A stretch of DNA of 64,000 nt, taken from assembly GCA_963931435.1 (NCBI GenBank), contig OZ007012.1, positions 992,001-1,056,000 on the forward strand, written 5' to 3'. The translations under genes were made by a program, and so were the position numbers. Below, piece by piece: positions 8,471 to 17,285 of the stretch (position 1 is the stretch's first letter; each line of letters starts with the position of its first letter). Source of the stretch: Coprousia sp963931435. Its GTDB lineage: Bacteria; Actinomycetota; Coriobacteriia; Coriobacteriales; Coriobacteriaceae. Below the pieces are notes generated by a model that saw only the letters and a program-made list of their open reading frames with translations, made no database searches and was not told where the DNA came from.

Positions 8471-9178
8471 ATGCCGTTTTGTCCAAAATGCGGGACTCAG
8501 GTTCAAGCTGGCGCCAAGTTCTGCCCTCGGTGCGGCGCCACCGTCAGTCAGGCAGGGGGCGCCGCACCGAGGCAGGCGCCGGCTGCCGCCGCTTCCGCTC
8601 CGGCATCTTCGACGAACCGCGCCGTCGCGCCTGCGGGACCCGCTCGACGGCGCGGTGTGAACCCCTTGTTTGTGGGCATCGCTGCCGTTGCCGTGGTCGC
8701 GGTGCTGTTTATCGTCATCAATCCGCTGGGGTGGGGGAGGGCGGCTGCCCCTTCCGGGGATGCGGCTTCTCAACAGCAACAGCAGCCTGCCGTTCCGGCT
8801 ACCTTTGAGGACTACCTTATCTCCCAAAATACCTTGGATAGCTTCTGCACCGATCTACGTGACCAGTTTCTTTCTATGTATCCGTTGCTTGGCGGTCAGA
8901 TGAAGGACGTTCAAGTTGACGTGCAGGGCAACCAGGTATCAGTGGTTGTCACCATGGCTGTTTCAAGCGAGGATACCGGCTATTTTGGTGGCTTGATGGG
9001 TGCCTTGTCGGCTGAGGCGATGAATGAGTTTATTGAGAGTGATGAACACAACGCGGAAACCGTTGCTTCTTGGGAGCAGGCTTCCGGTATAGATGGCATA
9101 ACCTACCGTTACGAGTTGCGCAATTCCGATGGCGGGCTGCTTTGGTCCCATGACTACACATCCACACCCTCGAGCTAG
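8471..9178 (+). CDS. zinc-ribbon membrane-anchored protein
   Basis: The 235-residue product has a zinc ribbon (Cys4, 7, 18, 21; FCPKCG and FCPRCG), an Ala/Pro-rich linker, one membrane segment (about 64-84) and a C-terminal domain from about residue 100. That domain resembles DUF4854-type proteins (FEDYL, then alternating strands), a family call I cannot verify. I predict a cytosolic zinc ribbon and an exported C-terminal domain. The ATG at 8471 has GGAGG nine bases upstream and places the ribbon at the N-terminus as in its two paralogues at 29746 and 30790. Codons are less GC-rich than in the neighbours. TATCATGG at 8429-8436 may be its -10. It is a single-gene unit of unknown function. Confidence 0.8.
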   Translation: MPFCPKCGTQVQAGAKFCPRCGATVSQAGGAAPRQAPAAAASAPASSTNRAVAPAGPARRRGVNPLFVGIAAVAVVAVLFIVINPLGWGRAAAPSGDAASQQQQQPAVPATFEDYLISQNTLDSFCTDLRDQFLSMYPLLGGQMKDVQVDVQGNQVSVVVTMAVSSEDTGYFGGLMGALSAEAMNEFIESDEHNAETVASWEQASGIDGITYRYELRNSDGGLLWSHDYTSTPSS

Positions 9179-9217
9179 GGTAAGCAAACTGGAGTGGGAT
9201 CCCCTCAATACCGATGC

Positions 9218-9241
9218 CGCAGCGCGTTTGATGGCGCTGCG
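9218..9241. terminator. hairpin after zinc-ribbon gene
   Basis: An 8-bp perfect stem (9218-9225 with 9234-9241) with an 8-base loop lies 39 bases past the stop. It has no adjacent U-run; TTTTT occurs about 30 bases further on. It is a weak terminator candidate. Confidence 0.3.
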
Positions 9242-9361
9242 CGGGAGTTCGGGTGAGGGCGTGTAGGGCGCCTGTTTTTCGCGCGCGATCGGGGCAGTCG
9301 TAGTAGAATCCGAGAGAGATTGCTCCCAGCGTGATGCAGTGCATCAGAAAAGGAGATACCT

Positions 9362-9718
9362 GTGTCTGGAACCATCAAAGGCAGCCTGAGCGTTTCCAAC
9401 GACGTCATCGCCGATATCGCCGGCTACGCCGCGCTTTCGTGCTACGGTGTGGTGGGCATGGCCGAGCAGCTCCAGGGTGCGGAGAGCGTGCGGCTCCTCC
9501 CGGGCCAGCGCCTGCGCAAGGGCGTTCTGGTGTCGAGTGACGAGGACGGTCTGCACGTCGATTTGCACATCGTCGTGGAGAGCGACGTCAACATGAAGTC
9601 CGTGTGCGAGAACCTCTCGAGCTCGGTGGCGTTCACCCTGAAGGAGATCGCCGAGATCGATCCGGGCAAGCTCTCCATCGGCATCCACATCGAGGCTCTG
9701 AAAAGCCGCTCACTGTAG
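9362..9718 (+). CDS. Asp23/Gls24 family protein (YloU-like)
   Basis: The 118-residue protein matches the Asp23/Gls24 envelope-stress family in length and layout: a short N-terminal strand, IADIAGYAALSCYGVVGMAE, then a beta-rich VDLHIVV segment. Family members are small cytosolic proteins that can be tethered to the membrane. Placement directly before a DAK2-domain gene and recG copies the yloU-yloV-recG order of Firmicutes. The GTG start follows AAAAGGAGA. A TAGAAT -10-like sequence lies at about 9304-9309. A second family member is at 61752. Confidence 0.9.
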   Translation: MSGTIKGSLSVSNDVIADIAGYAALSCYGVVGMAEQLQGAESVRLLPGQRLRKGVLVSSDEDGLHVDLHIVVESDVNMKSVCENLSSSVAFTLKEIAEIDPGKLSIGIHIEALKSRSL

Positions 9719-9751
9719 CGTACGGTTTTCGATTAACGGAGATACACGCCC

Positions 9752-11416
9752 ATGATCACCAAGACCATTCGCACCTGCTTTCCCATCGCCGCGGCCGCGG
9801 TGTCCGAGAAGGCCGAGGACATCAACAAGCTCAACGTCTTCCCCGTGCCCGACGGCGATACGGGAACCAACATGTCGCTCACCCTGGCCTCGGTGGTGAA
9901 GGAGCTGGCCGCCCTTCCCGCCGAGGCGGACATGGAGGCCATCGCGGGTGCCATCACGCATGGCTCGCTCATGGGTGCGCGCGGCAACTCGGGTGTCATC
10001 ACCTCGCAGATCCTGCGCGGCGTGGCCGAGGGCCTCGTGGGCGCGACCGACCCCGCCACCGCAGCTGACGTCGCGGCGGCGCTGCGCAACGCGGTCAAGG
10101 TCGCCTTCAAGGCGGTGCGCAAGCCTGTCGAGGGCACGATCCTCACGGTGCTGCGTGACATCTCCACCCGCGCCGACGCCTGCGCCAAGGCCAAGGACTC
10201 GCTCGAGGACGCCCTCGATGCCATCGTCGTCGAGGCCTACCAGTCCGTCGCCCGCACCCCCGACCTGCTGCCCGTTCTCAAGGAGAACGGCGTGGTGGAC
10301 TCGGGCGCGTTCGGCTTCGCGATCTTCCTGGAGAACTTCGTGGCCGCGGCCCTCGGCCGCACCACCGAGGTGGCCGACATCGCCACCACCTTCGACGCGA
10401 GCGCAGAGGGTGCGCGCGAGAGCGCGCTCGACCGCGTGAAGATCGAGGCCAACGATGACTGGGAGGGCTCGGAGTACCGTTACTGCAACGAGTTCCTCTT
10501 CAAGGCCGACGCCCCGTTCGACGAGGACGAGTGCCTGAGGTTCCTCGCCTCCATGGGCGACTGCGAGCTTCTGGTGGGCGCCTACCCCGACTACAAGATC
10601 CACGTGCACTCCAACACCCCAAACCTCGTGCTCGAGCACATGCTCCAGCTCGGTCAGATCTACGAGGTGTTCATCCACAACATGGACATGGAGAGCGCCG
10701 AGCGCACCGCCAAGATCCACGAGGACGAGGCGGCCGCCTCCGAGCCCGCCAAGCCGCTCGGCTACGTGGCCGTCGCGGCCGGCTCGGGCGAGGCCGAGAT
10801 ACTGACCTCGCTCGGCGTGGACGTGGTGGTCTCGGGCGGCCAGACCATGAACCCGAGCACGGCCGACCTGCTCGACGCCGTCTCCAGGGTCAACGCCGAG
10901 TCCGTCATCATCCTGCCCGACAACGGCAACATCCGCATGGCCGCCGAGGCCGCGGCGAGCGCCTGCACGGACAAGAAGGTTATGGTGGTCCCGACCAAGA
11001 CGGTGCCGCAGGCGTTCTCGGCGCTGTTCGCCGTCCTGCCCGACATGGGCGTCGACGAGGCGGTCGAGGCCATGACCGAGGCCGCCGCCGAGGTCCGCGA
11101 CGGCGAGGTCACCCGTGCCGTGCGCGACAGCGCCGCGTCGGACGGCACCCCCATCCACGCCGGCGACGTGATGGGCATCATCGACGACTCCATCGACATC
11201 GTCGGCTCGGATGTGAAGCAGGTCACGCTCGACTGCATCGCGCGGATGCAGGACGCCGAGGAGGGCGACGCGCTCACCATCCTCGCCGGATCCGAGATGG
11301 ATGACGAGGCGTTCCAGGACATCATCGCCGCCATCGAGGAGGCCCAGCCCGATCTGGAGATCGACGCGCACCGCGGCGAGCAGCCCCTGTATCCCATCAT
11401 CTTCTCCATCGAGTAG
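9752..11416 (+). CDS. DAK2-domain protein (YloV/FakA-like kinase)
   Basis: The 554-residue protein has an N-terminal DhaL/DAK2 domain (about residues 1-200) with the metal-nucleotide motif NVFPVPDGDTGTNM and GARGNSGVITSQILRG. A middle region and a C-terminal DAK1-like lobe (from about 320, GSGEAEILTSLGVDVVVSGG) follow. This is the architecture of YloV and of FakA, the kinase that phosphorylates fatty acids bound by FakB/DegV proteins. No fakB/degV gene lies in the window, so the substrate is inferred from family only. ATG follows CGGAGA. It is probably cotranscribed with the Asp23 gene, 33 bases upstream, and recG, 5 bases downstream. Confidence 0.88.
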   Translation: MITKTIRTCFPIAAAAVSEKAEDINKLNVFPVPDGDTGTNMSLTLASVVKELAALPAEADMEAIAGAITHGSLMGARGNSGVITSQILRGVAEGLVGATDPATAADVAAALRNAVKVAFKAVRKPVEGTILTVLRDISTRADACAKAKDSLEDALDAIVVEAYQSVARTPDLLPVLKENGVVDSGAFGFAIFLENFVAAALGRTTEVADIATTFDASAEGARESALDRVKIEANDDWEGSEYRYCNEFLFKADAPFDEDECLRFLASMGDCELLVGAYPDYKIHVHSNTPNLVLEHMLQLGQIYEVFIHNMDMESAERTAKIHEDEAAASEPAKPLGYVAVAAGSGEAEILTSLGVDVVVSGGQTMNPSTADLLDAVSRVNAESVIILPDNGNIRMAAEAAASACTDKKVMVVPTKTVPQAFSALFAVLPDMGVDEAVEAMTEAAAEVRDGEVTRAVRDSAASDGTPIHAGDVMGIIDDSIDIVGSDVKQVTLDCIARMQDAEEGDALTILAGSEMDDEAFQDIIAAIEEAQPDLEIDAHRGEQPLYPIIFSIE

Positions 11417-11421
11417 GCCCC

Positions 11422-13572
11422 GTGCCCGACAGCTGCACCCTGCCGCCCGCATCCTCGCGCCTCGCTGCGGCGAACGCGCTCATGGAGGATTGCGGGCGGC
11501 TTCCGTATGTCGCGGGCGCCCGCGCCGAGGCGCTCGGCCGCCTCGGCGTCGCCACGGCGCGCGACCTCCTGCTGCGCATCCCGCGCCGCTACCTCGATTT
11601 CTCGCACGCCCTCACCATCGAGGAGGCGCCGATCGGCGAGGTGGCCACCCTCGTGGGCACCGTCGAGGGGGTGGCGGCAAAGCGCACGCGCTCGCGCATG
11701 AGCGTGGTTGAGGTGGCGCTCGTGGACGACACGGGCCTCATCAAGCTCGCCTTCTTCAAGCAGCCCTGGATCGTCCGGCAGATCGCGCGCGGCGACCGCC
11801 TCGCCGTCATGGGCAAGGTGGAGTTCGCCTACGGATTCAAGCAGATGAGCGCGCCGCACATCGAAAAGCTTGAGGCGGATGCGGGCTCGGGCACCATCCT
11901 GCCCGTGCATCCTGCGACCGAGGGGCTCTCGGCAGCATGGATGCGCCGCATCGTCTCGTCGGCGCTCGAGCGGGTGGGGTCGTTCCAGGATCCGCTGCCC
12001 GCGCCCCTGCGCGCCCGCCGCCAGCTCATGAGCGCCGCCCGCGCGCTGCGCGCCATCCACTTCCCCTCGGCGCTCGAGGAGGTCGCGCCCGCACGGCGGC
12101 GCCTGGCCTACGACGAGCTCCTATGCCTCCAGCTCGCCTTGCGTCTGCGCAACGACGAGAACCTCCTGGGCGTCCCCGCCCACGCGCATCAGGCGGGGGA
12201 GCATGTGGAGCGCCTGCGCGCGGCGCTGCCGTTTCGGCTGAGCGACGAGCAGGAGGGAGCCGCAGGCGAGATCCTCGCCGACATGGCCTCGCCCGAGCGC
12301 ATCATGAACCGCCTGCTTCTGGGCGACGTGGGCACGGGCAAGACGGCCGTGGCGCTGTTCGCGCTCGCCGCCGTGGCCGATTCCGGCACCCAGGCGGCCG
12401 TCATGGCGCCCACGGGCGTGCTCGCCCAGCAGTACGCCGTCAAGTGCGGTCCCGTGCTCGACGCGATCGGCGTCTCCTGGGCGCTCGTCACGGGTTCGAC
12501 CCCCGCTTCCGAGCGCGCCCGCGCCGCGGCGGGGCTGGCCGCGGGCGAGATCACCGTGGCGTTCGGCACGCAGGCGCTGCTCTCCGATGACGTGGCGTTC
12601 AGGCGCCTCACCTGCGTGGTCATCGACGAGCAGCACCGGTTCGGCACGCGCCAGCGCAACGACCTTCGCGCCAAGGGGCCCGGTGCCGACCTGCTCGTCA
12701 TGACGGCGACGCCCATCCCGCGCACGCTCGCTCTCTCCGTCTACGGCGACCTCGACGTGAGCATCATCCGGCACCGACCGCGCGCGGGCGCGGGCGTCGC
12801 CACGAAGGTCCTCACCGAGCCGAGCCGCGATGTCGCCTACGGTGCCGTGCGAGAGGCGCTCGCCGCCGGCGAGCAGGCCTACGTGGTGTGCCCGCTCGTC
12901 GAGGAGAGCCTGGAGGACGAGGACGGTCCCGACGCCCTCGCGCCGGAGGGAGAGGGTACGGCGCGCCTGCACGACGTCGCCTCGGAGGCCGAGCGCCTCG
13001 AGCGCGTCCTCCCCGGAGCGCGGATCGGGCGCCTCCACGGACGGATGCGGCCGGCCGAGAAGGACGCCGCCATCGCTGCCTTCCGCGCCGGCGAGACCGA
13101 CATCCTGGTCTCCACCACCGTGGTGGAGGTGGGCGTCGACGTGCCCGCGGCGACCGTGATGGTGGTGGAGAACGGCGAGCGGTTCGGGCTTGCCACCCTG
13201 CACCAGCTGCGCGGACGCGTGGGCCGCGGCGACAAGCCGGGGCGGTGCTTCATCATGGCGCCCGCCCGCGCCTCGCGCTCCACCCGCGACCGCCTTGAGG
13301 CGCTGGAGAAGACCGCCGACGGCTTCGCGCTCGCCGAGCTTGATCTGCGCCTGCGCCACGAGGGCGAGATCCTGGGCTACCGGCAGAGCGGTGGGGTTTC
13401 ATTGAGGTTCGTTGACCTCGATCGCGATGTCGATATCATCGAGTACGCTCAGATCGACGCGCGGGAGCTCCTCGAGCGCTCCGGCGACCTCGGGTGCGGC
13501 GCGCTGCTGCCCCTGCGCCACGAGGTGATCGAGCGCTATAGGGACCTGTTCAGAGAGGTGAGCGGCGGATGA
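11422..13572 (+). CDS. recG: ATP-dependent DNA helicase RecG
   Basis: The 716-residue protein carries an N-terminal wedge/OB domain (about 50-150) and two helicase lobes. Motifs are GDVGTGKTAVA (Walker A), VVIDEQHRFG (DEQH-type motif II), MTATPIPRTLALS (III) and HQLRGRVGRG (VI). RecG reverses stalled forks and processes Holliday junctions. The GTG start has no clear Shine-Dalgarno sequence and sits 5 bases past the previous stop, so translational coupling is likely. The C-terminus overlaps rsmD by four bases. Confidence 0.96.
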   Translation: MPDSCTLPPASSRLAAANALMEDCGRLPYVAGARAEALGRLGVATARDLLLRIPRRYLDFSHALTIEEAPIGEVATLVGTVEGVAAKRTRSRMSVVEVALVDDTGLIKLAFFKQPWIVRQIARGDRLAVMGKVEFAYGFKQMSAPHIEKLEADAGSGTILPVHPATEGLSAAWMRRIVSSALERVGSFQDPLPAPLRARRQLMSAARALRAIHFPSALEEVAPARRRLAYDELLCLQLALRLRNDENLLGVPAHAHQAGEHVERLRAALPFRLSDEQEGAAGEILADMASPERIMNRLLLGDVGTGKTAVALFALAAVADSGTQAAVMAPTGVLAQQYAVKCGPVLDAIGVSWALVTGSTPASERARAAAGLAAGEITVAFGTQALLSDDVAFRRLTCVVIDEQHRFGTRQRNDLRAKGPGADLLVMTATPIPRTLALSVYGDLDVSIIRHRPRAGAGVATKVLTEPSRDVAYGAVREALAAGEQAYVVCPLVEESLEDEDGPDALAPEGEGTARLHDVASEAERLERVLPGARIGRLHGRMRPAEKDAAIAAFRAGETDILVSTTVVEVGVDVPAATVMVVENGERFGLATLHQLRGRVGRGDKPGRCFIMAPARASRSTRDRLEALEKTADGFALAELDLRLRHEGEILGYRQSGGVSLRFVDLDRDVDIIEYAQIDARELLERSGDLGCGALLPLRHEVIERYRDLFREVSGG

Positions 13573-14165
13573 GGATCGTCGGGGGAACCTGGAGGGGGCG
13601 GCGCCTCTTCGAGCCGCGCGGAGCGGACGTGACGCGGCCCACCACCGATCGCGTGCGCGAGGCGTGCGCCTCGATGCTGGAGGCCGCGCGCGACGAGGGC
13701 ATCGCGGGCGCCTCGGTGCTCGATGCCTTCGGCGGCTCGGGGGCCATGGGGCTTGAGCTGCTCTCGCGCGGGGCCGCGCGTGCGGCGTTCTTCGATTGCG
13801 ACCGCGCGGCCGCCGCGCTCATCCGCCGGAACATCGAGCACCTGGGGGCCGGCGGGGCGGCGCGCGTGCAGGCGGCCGACGTGTTCGCCCGCGCCCGGTG
13901 CGGCCTGCTTCCCGGTGCGCCCTACGACATCGTGGTGCTCGACCCGCCCTACGCCTTCGCCGCCGAGCGCCTGGAGGCGCTGCTGGCGGACCTCGCCGGG
14001 CGCGGCGCGCTCGCCGCGGGCTGCCTGGTGCTCGCCGAGCACGCCGCCGAGGCGTCCGGCCCCCGGCCGGCGGGCTTCTCGGTGCTGCGCGAGAAGCGCT
14101 ACGGCATCACGGCGGTCGACCTGCTTGGATACGACGGCGTGCCGGATGGCCCGGCGCGCGGATAG
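13569..14165 (+). CDS. rsmD: 16S rRNA (guanine966-N2)-methyltransferase
   Basis: The 198-residue Rossmann methyltransferase has the SAM motif LDAFGGSGAMGLELLSRGA and the catalytic VVLDPPYAF. RsmD methylates G966 of 16S rRNA. ATGA overlap with recG and a 9-base gap to coaD give a recG-rsmD-coaD unit, a common bacterial arrangement (rsmD-coaD). Confidence 0.95.
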   Translation: MRIVGGTWRGRRLFEPRGADVTRPTTDRVREACASMLEAARDEGIAGASVLDAFGGSGAMGLELLSRGAARAAFFDCDRAAAALIRRNIEHLGAGGAARVQAADVFARARCGLLPGAPYDIVVLDPPYAFAAERLEALLADLAGRGALAAGCLVLAEHAAEASGPRPAGFSVLREKRYGITAVDLLGYDGVPDGPARG

Positions 14166-14174
14166 GGGAGAGCC

Positions 14175-14675
14175 ATGAACGAGACCATCACGCACGTGCT
14201 CGTGCCGGGCACGTTCGATCCCATCACCTTCGGGCACCTGGACGTGGTGCGCCGCGCGCTGCGCATCTGCCCGCGCGTCACCGTCGCGGTGGCCGAGTCG
14301 CTTGGCAAGAACGGCGTGGGAACGACCTTCTCGCTCGACGAGCGGGTGGAGCTCGCGCGCCGGGCGCTCTCGGGCGTGGAGGGCGTCGACGTGCAGCCGT
14401 TCTGCGGCCTTCTGGTGGACTTCGCGCGCGAGGTGGGCGCCACGGCCGTGGTCAAGGGCCTGCGCGCCATGACCGATTTCGAGTACGAGCTCCAGCAGGC
14501 CGATCTCAACTACCGCCTGGACCAGGACCTTGAGTCGATCTTCGTCATGAGCAGCCCGAGCTACGGCTACCTCTCCTCGTCGGTGGTGCGCCAGATCGCC
14601 TCGTTTGGCGGAGATGTGTCCGAATTCGTTCCGCCCTGCGTCGTCGAGGCGCTGGCGCGGCGGTTCGGCGAATAG
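14175..14675 (+). CDS. coaD: phosphopantetheine adenylyltransferase
   Basis: The 166-residue protein matches PPAT length. Substrate motifs are PGTFDPITFGHLD (TxGH) near the N-terminus and SYGYLSSSVVRQIASFGGDV near the C-terminus. It makes dephospho-CoA from 4'-phosphopantetheine and ATP, the penultimate CoA step. ATG follows GGGGAGAG. Confidence 0.97.
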   Translation: MNETITHVLVPGTFDPITFGHLDVVRRALRICPRVTVAVAESLGKNGVGTTFSLDERVELARRALSGVEGVDVQPFCGLLVDFAREVGATAVVKGLRAMTDFEYELQQADLNYRLDQDLESIFVMSSPSYGYLSSSVVRQIASFGGDVSEFVPPCVVEALARRFGE

Positions 14676-14732
14676 CGACCAGGGTATGTGGTAGTATCAG
14701 ACGTTGACAGACAATCGACGAAGGGAGACGGG

Positions 14733-15233
14733 ATGCCGGGCGACACCTTTCCAGGCGAGCGTATAGAGAGCTTGGTGGACGAGCTCGAGGGCATCATCGA
14801 GGAAGCGAAGCCGCCGTTCGGCAAGAGCGCGCAGTTCAAGGTCATCGAGACCGAGGTCTTCTTCAACATCCTCGATGAGATCCGCATGAGCTATCCCGAG
14901 GAGTGGCAGAAGAGCCGCCGCATCCTGAAGGAGCGCGACGAGCTCATCGCCTCGGCCACCGCTCAGGCCGATTCCATCATCGCCGATGCCCAGCAGCAGG
15001 CGCTCACCATCGCGGGCGAGCAGGAGATCGTGCGCCTCGCCCAGCAGCAGGCCGACGACATCCGCGACCGCGCCCAGCAGTACGAGCGTGAGACGCGCTA
15101 CGCCGCCGAGGACTACGCCGAGCAGGTCTTCACGCATCTCGAGGAGAACCTGAAGAGCCTCACCTCCACCGTCGCGCGCTGCCGCCAGCAGCTCAACGAG
15201 GGCGCCAGCCAGGCGCAGAACGGCACCTGGTAG
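14733..15233 (+). CDS. DivIVA-like coiled-coil protein (SepIVA-like)
   Basis: The 166-residue product is acidic and mostly helical. A short N-terminal segment (residues 1-50) is followed by a long Ala/Gln/Glu/Arg coiled coil (about 60-150). I recognise it mainly by position: in mycobacteria the SepIVA gene (Rv2927c) lies directly before the DUF177 gene and then rnc, smc and ftsY, the same series as here. SepIVA is a DivIVA-domain protein of septum and cell-tip envelope growth. ATG at 14733 follows AAGGGAGA. A TAGTAT -10-like sequence lies about 40 bases upstream. Similarity to mycobacterial SepIVA was not tested. Confidence 0.65.
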   Translation: MPGDTFPGERIESLVDELEGIIEEAKPPFGKSAQFKVIETEVFFNILDEIRMSYPEEWQKSRRILKERDELIASATAQADSIIADAQQQALTIAGEQEIVRLAQQQADDIRDRAQQYERETRYAAEDYAEQVFTHLEENLKSLTSTVARCRQQLNEGASQAQNGTW

Positions 15234-15235
15234 CC

Positions 15236-15787
15236 ATGGCGTTTCTGGATCCCATCATCGTCGAGTTCGAGGGGCGCATCGAGAACCCCGGCGAGAGCTG
15301 CCAGCTCTCCGGGCGCATCGACGTCGACGGCTACGCGGTGGGCGAGAAGGAGTACACCCTGCCGGAGGGCATCAGCTACGACGCCGTGGTGACCAACGCC
15401 GGCGACGGCCTGCTGCTCTCAGGGCTCGTGCGGGCTCGCGCCTGCGGCGCGTGCGACCGCTGCCTCGATCCCGCCTCGTTCGAGATCGCCGGCGAGCTCC
15501 AGGATTATTACCTGTTCGAGGAGCCCGAGGACGCCTCGGAGGATGACGACTTCGAGCTTCTGGGTCCCAACCGCTCCTTTGACCTCGCCGAGCCCATCGC
15601 CGACGCGCTGGTGATGGAGACGCCCTTCGTGGTGCTGTGCCGTCCCGATTGCGCGGGGCTCTGCCCGGTGTGCGGCGCCAACCTCAACCGCGAGACGTGC
15701 GACTGCGCCGAGCGGGCGGAGGAGGAGCGCGTCATGAGCGACGCCAACCCGTTCGCGGCGCTCAAGAACCTGAAGCTCGGCTCCTGA
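15236..15787 (+). CDS. yceD: DUF177/YceD family protein
   Basis: The 183-residue protein contains VRARACGACDRCL in the middle and a Cys-rich segment near the C-terminus (CRPDCAGLCPVCGANLN followed by CDC). This is the DUF177/YceD pattern. YceD is almost always encoded immediately before rpmF and is linked to 23S rRNA accumulation in plants and bacteria. ATG comes two bases after the previous stop. Confidence 0.9.
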   Translation: MAFLDPIIVEFEGRIENPGESCQLSGRIDVDGYAVGEKEYTLPEGISYDAVVTNAGDGLLLSGLVRARACGACDRCLDPASFEIAGELQDYYLFEEPEDASEDDDFELLGPNRSFDLAEPIADALVMETPFVVLCRPDCAGLCPVCGANLNRETCDCAERAEEERVMSDANPFAALKNLKLGS

Positions 15788-15835
15788 GCCCCGGTGCAGA
15801 TGTATGGTCATGCGGTGACGTGCGCGAATTATTTC

Positions 15836-15865
15836 TGTACACGGGCGCGGGCCATGTGCTAGTAT
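15836..15865 (+). promoter_or_regulatory. rpmF promoter
   Basis: TGTACA (15836-15841), an 18-base spacer and TAGTAT (15860-15865) preceded by TGC (extended -10). It begins about 50 bases after the yceD stop and allows L32 to be made independently of yceD. Confidence 0.55.
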
Positions 15866-15918
15866 CATCACTCGTGCGTATCATGCCTGTACGTTAAGGT
15901 AGTTTAAGGAAGGTCATC

Positions 15919-16098
15919 ATGCCAGTACCCAAGCAAAAGAAGGGCCGCGGGGCTACCCACTCCCGTCGTTCCGCCAATATGAAGATCAGCGCCCCTTCGC
16001 GTTCCACCTGCCCGCGCTGCGGTGCCGTGAAGCTCCCGCATCACGTGTGCCCCAACTGCGGCTACTACAAGGACCGCGAGGTCATCGTCACCGAGTAG
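15919..16098 (+). CDS. rpmF: 50S ribosomal protein L32, zinc-type
   Basis: The 59-residue protein begins MPVPKQKKGRGATHSRRSA and has the zinc pair CPRCGAVKLPHHVCPNCG. This is a standard C+ form L32. The start is set by AAGGAAGG six bases before the ATG. It stands between yceD and plsX, the classical yceD-rpmF-plsX order. Confidence 0.96.
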   Translation: MPVPKQKKGRGATHSRRSANMKISAPSRSTCPRCGAVKLPHHVCPNCGYYKDREVIVTE

Positions 16099-16124
16099 CT
16101 TCGGCGCAGAAGATCTAGATCCAT

Positions 16125-16149
16125 CGGGCCGGCTCCTGGAGTCGGCCCG
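16125..16149 (+). terminator. hairpin between rpmF and plsX
   Basis: A near-continuous 11-12 bp stem (16125-16136 with 16138-16149, one G-U) is followed by TTCGCTAT. It lies 26 bases past rpmF and just before the plsX ribosome-binding site. Partial termination here would make L32 more abundant than PlsX. Confidence 0.45.
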
Positions 16150-16171
16150 TTCGCTATCCTGGGAGGTTGTC

Positions 16172-17188
16172 ATGCAGAAGGTAACCGTATGCGTTGACGT
16201 GATGGGCGGGGACGAGGAGCCCCAGGTGGTGCTCGACGGCATCGACGCCGCGCTCGCCGCCGACCCCGATCTGTGCGTGCTGGCGTGCGGCCCGGCCGAG
16301 ATCGTGGAGCCGTTCGCCGGCGCGCGCGACCGCGTGGAGCCGCTCGTGGCGCCCGACGTCATCGCCATGGAGGACGACCCGATCAAGGCGGTCATGACCA
16401 AGCGCAAGTCGAGCATCGTCATCGGCTGCCGCGCCGTCAAGAAGGGGCAGGCGGCCGGATTCTTCTCGGCGGGCGCCACCGGCGCCATCACCGCCGCCGC
16501 CACCGCCTACGTGACGCCGTTCAAGTACGAGGAGGGCGGCGAGAAGCGACCCATCCGCCCCTGCATCACCACCACGGTGCCCAGCAAGACCGGCTTCACC
16601 GTCTTCTGCGACATGGGCGCCAACCCCGACGTCGAGCCGGGCGACATGGTGCGCTTCGCGCAGATGGGCAGCGCCTACGCGCGCGTGGTGTGCGGCATCG
16701 AGAACCCGCGCGTGGGCCTTCTCTCCAACGGCACCGAGGACACCAAGGGATCCCACTTCACCAAGGCCTGCTTCCCGCTCTTCAAGGAGCAGGTGCCCGG
16801 TTTCGCGGGCAACTGCGAGGGCGGCGATCTTGTTTCGGGCAACTTCGACGTGGTGGTCTCGGACGGTTTCGCCGGCAACGTGGCGCTGAAGGCGACCGAG
16901 GGCGCGGCCAAGCTCATCATGAGCGAGCTCAAGGCGGCGCTGCTGTCGTCCCTCAAGGGCAAGATGGCGGCGCTGCTCGCCAAGGACGCGCTGCTCTCCA
17001 TCAAGGCGCGTCTCTCCGGCGACGCCAAGGGTGGTGCGATTCTCCTGGGGCTGCGCGGCGTGGTGCTCATCGGCCACGGCGCGACCTCGGTCGAGGCCGT
17101 CAAGAACGGGGCGCTCGCCACGGCCGAGGCCGTGCGCGCCGGGCTCGTGGAGCACGTCGCGGCATCCATGGACTCCATCGTGGCGTGA
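16172..17188 (+). CDS. plsX: phosphate acyltransferase PlsX
   Basis: The 338-residue protein begins VCVDVMGGDEEP, the conserved PlsX start, and contains GFFSAGATGAITAAA and SDGFAGNVALKATEG. PlsX converts acyl-ACP to acyl-phosphate for phospholipid synthesis at the membrane. ATG follows GGGAGG. The acp gene follows at once, giving a matched lipid pair. Confidence 0.96.
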   Translation: MQKVTVCVDVMGGDEEPQVVLDGIDAALAADPDLCVLACGPAEIVEPFAGARDRVEPLVAPDVIAMEDDPIKAVMTKRKSSIVIGCRAVKKGQAAGFFSAGATGAITAAATAYVTPFKYEEGGEKRPIRPCITTTVPSKTGFTVFCDMGANPDVEPGDMVRFAQMGSAYARVVCGIENPRVGLLSNGTEDTKGSHFTKACFPLFKEQVPGFAGNCEGGDLVSGNFDVVVSDGFAGNVALKATEGAAKLIMSELKAALLSSLKGKMAALLAKDALLSIKARLSGDAKGGAILLGLRGVVLIGHGATSVEAVKNGALATAEAVRAGLVEHVAASMDSIVA

Positions 17189-17204
17189 GGCGGCCCCCCG
17201 GGCG

Positions 17205-17233
17205 TTGAGCGCGCCGGGTATTGCGGGTAGAAT
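17205..17233 (+). promoter_or_regulatory. acpP promoter
   Basis: TTGAGC (17205-17210), a 17-base spacer and TAGAAT (17228-17233), 53 bases before acpP. This is one of the cleanest sigma-70-type promoters in the window and suggests a separate, strong start for ACP. Confidence 0.65.
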
Positions 17234-17285
17234 CAGGTGCAAGGTCTGCGCGGCGCGCATCGCGCCGGATGAAAGGAGATCCGCC

